Source: Thiodiazotropha sp040791665
GTDB taxonomy: Bacteria > Pseudomonadota > Gammaproteobacteria > Chromatiales > Chromatiaceae
Direction of reading: 5' to 3'
DNA: 64,000 nt
Assembly: GCA_040791665.1 (NCBI GenBank)
Contig: JBFNNX010000022.1
Location: 186,001 to 250,000, forward strand
The notes beneath the pieces were generated by a model. That model worked only from the letters and a program-made list of their open reading frames with translations. It searched no databases and was not told where the DNA came from. Each line of letters opens with the position of its first letter. The first letter of the stretch is position 1. Shown here one piece after another: positions 61,680 through 64,000 of the stretch. The translations under genes were made by a program, and so were the position numbers.

Positions 61680-63782
61680 TTGAATAAGGAAAGTTCATCA
61701 ACGAGTCTGGCCGAACAACCCGTCACGGTATTGAAAGGGGTCGGGGCGAGGAACGCCGAAAAGCTCGCCAGGTTGGGCATTGCGAACCTGCAGGATCTCC
61801 TGTTCCATCTGCCGTTGCGCTACCAGGACCGAACCCGGATTCAACCGATCGGCAGCCTGCGGCGTGGAGATCAGGCGGTAATCGAGGGGGAGGTCGATCT
61901 GGCGGAGATCAAGTTCGGGCGTCGCCGCTCACTGATGGTGCATCTTTCAGACGGCACGGGCGGCCTGTTCCTGCGCTTTTTCTATTTCAGCAATGCCCAG
62001 CGGCAAGCGTTGAATCGCGGTGTTCGATTACGCTGCTTCGGTGAAGTGCGCAATGGCCCCAACAGTCTGGAGATGGTACATCCCGAATATCAACGTATCG
62101 ACCCGGATCAACCTATGCAGGTGGAGACGTCGCTGACGCCGATCTACCCCACTACGGAAGGTATCCATCAATTGACCCTGCGCGGTCTCATGCAACAGGC
62201 CTTGCAGTGGTTGCATCGGCAGCCGGAAGGGTTGAGGGAGTGGCTACCTCAGTCATTGCTGGCTCGTTTCCCTCAATTGAATTTGGCGCAGGCGGTCAGC
62301 TACCTCCACTCGCCACCCCCCGATGCCGATCAACAACGGCTTCTGGCGGGGATTCATCCGGCACAACAGCGACTCTCCTATGAGGAGTTGCTCGCCCATC
62401 AGATCAGTTTGCGCCGCATGCGGGCTCACCATCAACGTATTCGCACCACCCCTTTTGTGGCGGACAACAGGCTTAAGCAGGCGCTCCTTAACGCGCTGCC
62501 TTTCGAATTGACCGCGGCACAGAGCCGGGTAGTGGCCGAGATTGAGCAGGATCTCGTGCGTTCCCAGCCGATGCAGCGCCTGGTACAGGGAGATGTGGGT
62601 TCGGGTAAGACCGTGGTCAGCGCCATGGCGGCCCTGCAGGCCATCGGTGCCGGCAGTCAGGTTGCCTTGATGGCGCCCACGGAGCTACTGGCGGAACAAC
62701 ATCTGCGCAACTTCTCTCAATGGCTGCTGCCGTTGGGGATCGAAATCGGCTGGCTCACCGGGCGGCTCAAAGGACGTCCCCGGGAGGCGGTCATCGAACG
62801 GATCGCAACAGGGGAGATTCAGCTGGCGGTCGGTACCCATGCCCTGTTTCAACAGGATGTGGTGTTCAGCGATCTCGGCCTAGTGGTGATCGACGAGCAG
62901 CACCGCTTCGGTGTCCATCAGCGATTGGCATTGCGCGAGAAGGGGGACCGGCAGGGTCACACCCCCCATCAGTTGATCATGACCGCCACGCCGATCCCTC
63001 GCACGTTGGCGATGACCGCCTATGCCGACCTCGACCTGTCGGTCATCGATAGCCTTCCGCCAGGTCGTAAACCGGTCACCACGGCGGTGATATCCGATGG
63101 CAGGCGCGATGAGGTGGTGGAGCGGGTACGGGCGGCCTGCGCCCAGGGACGCCAGGCCTATTGGGTCTGCACCCTGATCGAGGAGTCGGAGGCGCTGCAG
63201 TGCCAGGCGGCGGAGGAGAGTGCACGATTGCTGGCCGAGGCCCTGCCGGATTTGCACGTGGCCTTGGTGCACGGTCGGGTCAGGCAGGAAGAGAAAGAGC
63301 GTGTCATGCGGGATTTCCAATCCGGCGCGGTTGATCTGCTGGTTGCCACGACGGTGATCGAGGTGGGCATGGATGTCCCGAATGCGAGTCTGATGATTAT
63401 CGAAAACCCCGAACGTCTGGGGCTCGCTCAGCTGCATCAGTTGCGTGGCAGGGTGGGCCGTGGCAGCGAGGAGAGCCACTGTGTATTGATGTATCATTCC
63501 CCGCTTTCGGCTAACGCAAAAGAGCGCCTGGCGATTCTGCGCGAGACCGGCGATGGCTTCATTATCGCCCAAAAAGATCTGGAGATGAGAGGCCCGGGAG
63601 AGGTACTGGGTACCCGGCAGACCGGTGAAATGCAGCTGCGAATTGCGGATCTGGTGAGGGATCAGGGGATGCTCGACGAGGTGCGTCAAGCGGCGGAGAT
63701 GCTATTGCAGAACGACCCTCAAGCGGCGTCCCAACTGGTCAAGCGCTGGTTGGGCGGGCGTGTCGATTATGTCAAGGTCTAG
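61680..63782 (+). CDS. recG: ATP-dependent DNA helicase RecG
   Basis: RecG remodels stalled replication forks and Holliday junctions. The 700-residue protein has the N-terminal wedge/OB region (LLFHLPLRYQDRTRI near residue 40 and further), then helicase motifs: motif I VQGDVGSGKTVVS near residue 300, motif II VVIDEQHRFGVHQR near residue 402, ATPIPRTLA near residue 440, and the motif VI region HQLRGRVGRG near residue 590. The start is a TTG, with the N-terminus about 8 residues longer than in E. coli. The strong ribosome site 25 bp upstream belongs to a mini-ORF, so expression may depend on reinitiation. A ubiC gene follows after about 100 bp. Confidence 0.95.
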   Translation: MNKESSSTSLAEQPVTVLKGVGARNAEKLARLGIANLQDLLFHLPLRYQDRTRIQPIGSLRRGDQAVIEGEVDLAEIKFGRRRSLMVHLSDGTGGLFLRFFYFSNAQRQALNRGVRLRCFGEVRNGPNSLEMVHPEYQRIDPDQPMQVETSLTPIYPTTEGIHQLTLRGLMQQALQWLHRQPEGLREWLPQSLLARFPQLNLAQAVSYLHSPPPDADQQRLLAGIHPAQQRLSYEELLAHQISLRRMRAHHQRIRTTPFVADNRLKQALLNALPFELTAAQSRVVAEIEQDLVRSQPMQRLVQGDVGSGKTVVSAMAALQAIGAGSQVALMAPTELLAEQHLRNFSQWLLPLGIEIGWLTGRLKGRPREAVIERIATGEIQLAVGTHALFQQDVVFSDLGLVVIDEQHRFGVHQRLALREKGDRQGHTPHQLIMTATPIPRTLAMTAYADLDLSVIDSLPPGRKPVTTAVISDGRRDEVVERVRAACAQGRQAYWVCTLIEESEALQCQAAEESARLLAEALPDLHVALVHGRVRQEEKERVMRDFQSGAVDLLVATTVIEVGMDVPNASLMIIENPERLGLAQLHQLRGRVGRGSEESHCVLMYHSPLSANAKERLAILRETGDGFIIAQKDLEMRGPGEVLGTRQTGEMQLRIADLVRDQGMLDEVRQAAEMLLQNDPQAASQLVKRWLGGRVDYVKV

Positions 63783-63880
63783 GGCGGATTGGATTGGTTC
63801 TGACTGGCCCTGGCAGCCCTTCAATTTCGTCATTCAACCACTGGGTGTGCGATAATAATCCATTTGCGGGATGAGATAGA

Positions 63881-64000
63881 TTGAGTCAGCAGAGAAGTAA
63901 TTGGTCGAACCCTGAGCCGAATTGGAGCGATTGGCGTCATCGCCCACATTTGCAGATACCGTCACCGGTTGCTTCATGGCTGGGTGACAGGGGTTCACTG
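63881..64000 (+). CDS. ubiC: Chorismate-pyruvate lyase UbiC (N-terminal part)
   Basis: UbiC makes 4-hydroxybenzoate for ubiquinone. Forty codons are visible before the window edge, starting with TTG at 63881 and reading SQQRSNWSNPEPNWSDWRHR then HLQIPSPVASWLGDRGSL. The last segment fits the family N-terminus, where WL--(T/R)GSL(T)-(R/K)L is conserved. An in-frame TGA at 63872 rules out an earlier start, and GGGATGAG lies nearby as a ribosome site. The position downstream of recG fits the spoT-ridA-recG-ubiC order in relatives. Confidence 0.65.
   Translation, partial: MSQQRSNWSNPEPNWSDWRHRPHLQIPSPVASWLGDRGSL

Noticed and set aside
61448..61687. Small gene of 79 codons before recG
   Set aside because: It runs through an arm of the phased repeat, overlaps the recG start, and has no family resemblance.

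Overview
The window looks like the chromosome of a free-living or symbiotic sulfur-oxidising type gammaproteobacterium. The grounds are a gammaproteobacterial gene set and order (lon, ksgA, rpoZ-spoT-ridA-recG-ubiC, cysJIH with a divergent cysB), a CbbR-like regulator divergent from a class II aldolase (a Calvin-cycle style arrangement), TRAP transport, c-type cytochromes and a dense set of c-di-GMP proteins. No species marker is present; a relative of the Sedimenticola/Thiodiazotropha group is an inference from gene content only. No rRNA, tRNA, CRISPR array, transposase or prophage was seen.

Layout. 1-6.2 kb: 5' part of lon (reverse, running off the left edge), a methyltransferase, an exported pentapeptide-repeat protein, an HD-domain hydrolase and ksgA. 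6.8-9.5 kb: a P2-type cation ATPase. 9.7-16 kb: CbbR-like LysR gene divergent from a class II aldolase with an unusual C-terminal Dabb domain, then a two-subunit pyruvate carboxylase. 16-20 kb: a DctPQM TRAP transporter whose small permease carries extra TM2 and coiled-coil parts, then a YjfB-like small protein. 20-29.4 kb: an AI-2E family permease, a REC-REC-PAS-GGDEF-EAL protein, a broken PQQ sugar dehydrogenase/cytochrome gene and a duplicated PilZ protein. 29.9-33 kb: a membrane-anchored unknown, a beta-CASP nuclease and a dihaem cytochrome c. 33-42 kb: a complete CUT1 sugar ABC importer preceded on the same strand by an RbsB-like binding protein and a Cache-HAMP-PAS-PAS-GGDEF-EAL sensor. 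42-49.3 kb: a methyltransferase, a YCII pseudogene, cysB and the divergent cysJ-cysI-cysH-cysC-DUF2061 run. 49.4-55.8 kb: a convergent sulfotransferase-glycosyltransferase-TPP enzyme run, then MFS and AraC genes. 55.8-64 kb: rpoZ, spoT, ridA, two small genes, yjbQ, recG and the start of ubiC.

How the genes connect. CysC makes PAPS, CysH and CysJI reduce it to sulfide, and the facing sulfotransferase could use the same PAPS to sulfate a product of its glycosyltransferase neighbour. The sugar importer, periplasmic binding protein and c-di-GMP sensor could form one carbohydrate sensing and uptake unit. Three multidomain c-di-GMP proteins lie within about 20 kb.

The most unusual non-coding signal is a family of inverted arrays of a 6-base core (CGCAAA or near variants) repeated with strict 10-bp phasing. 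Two well-kept copies flank yjbQ and a weaker one lies upstream of lon.
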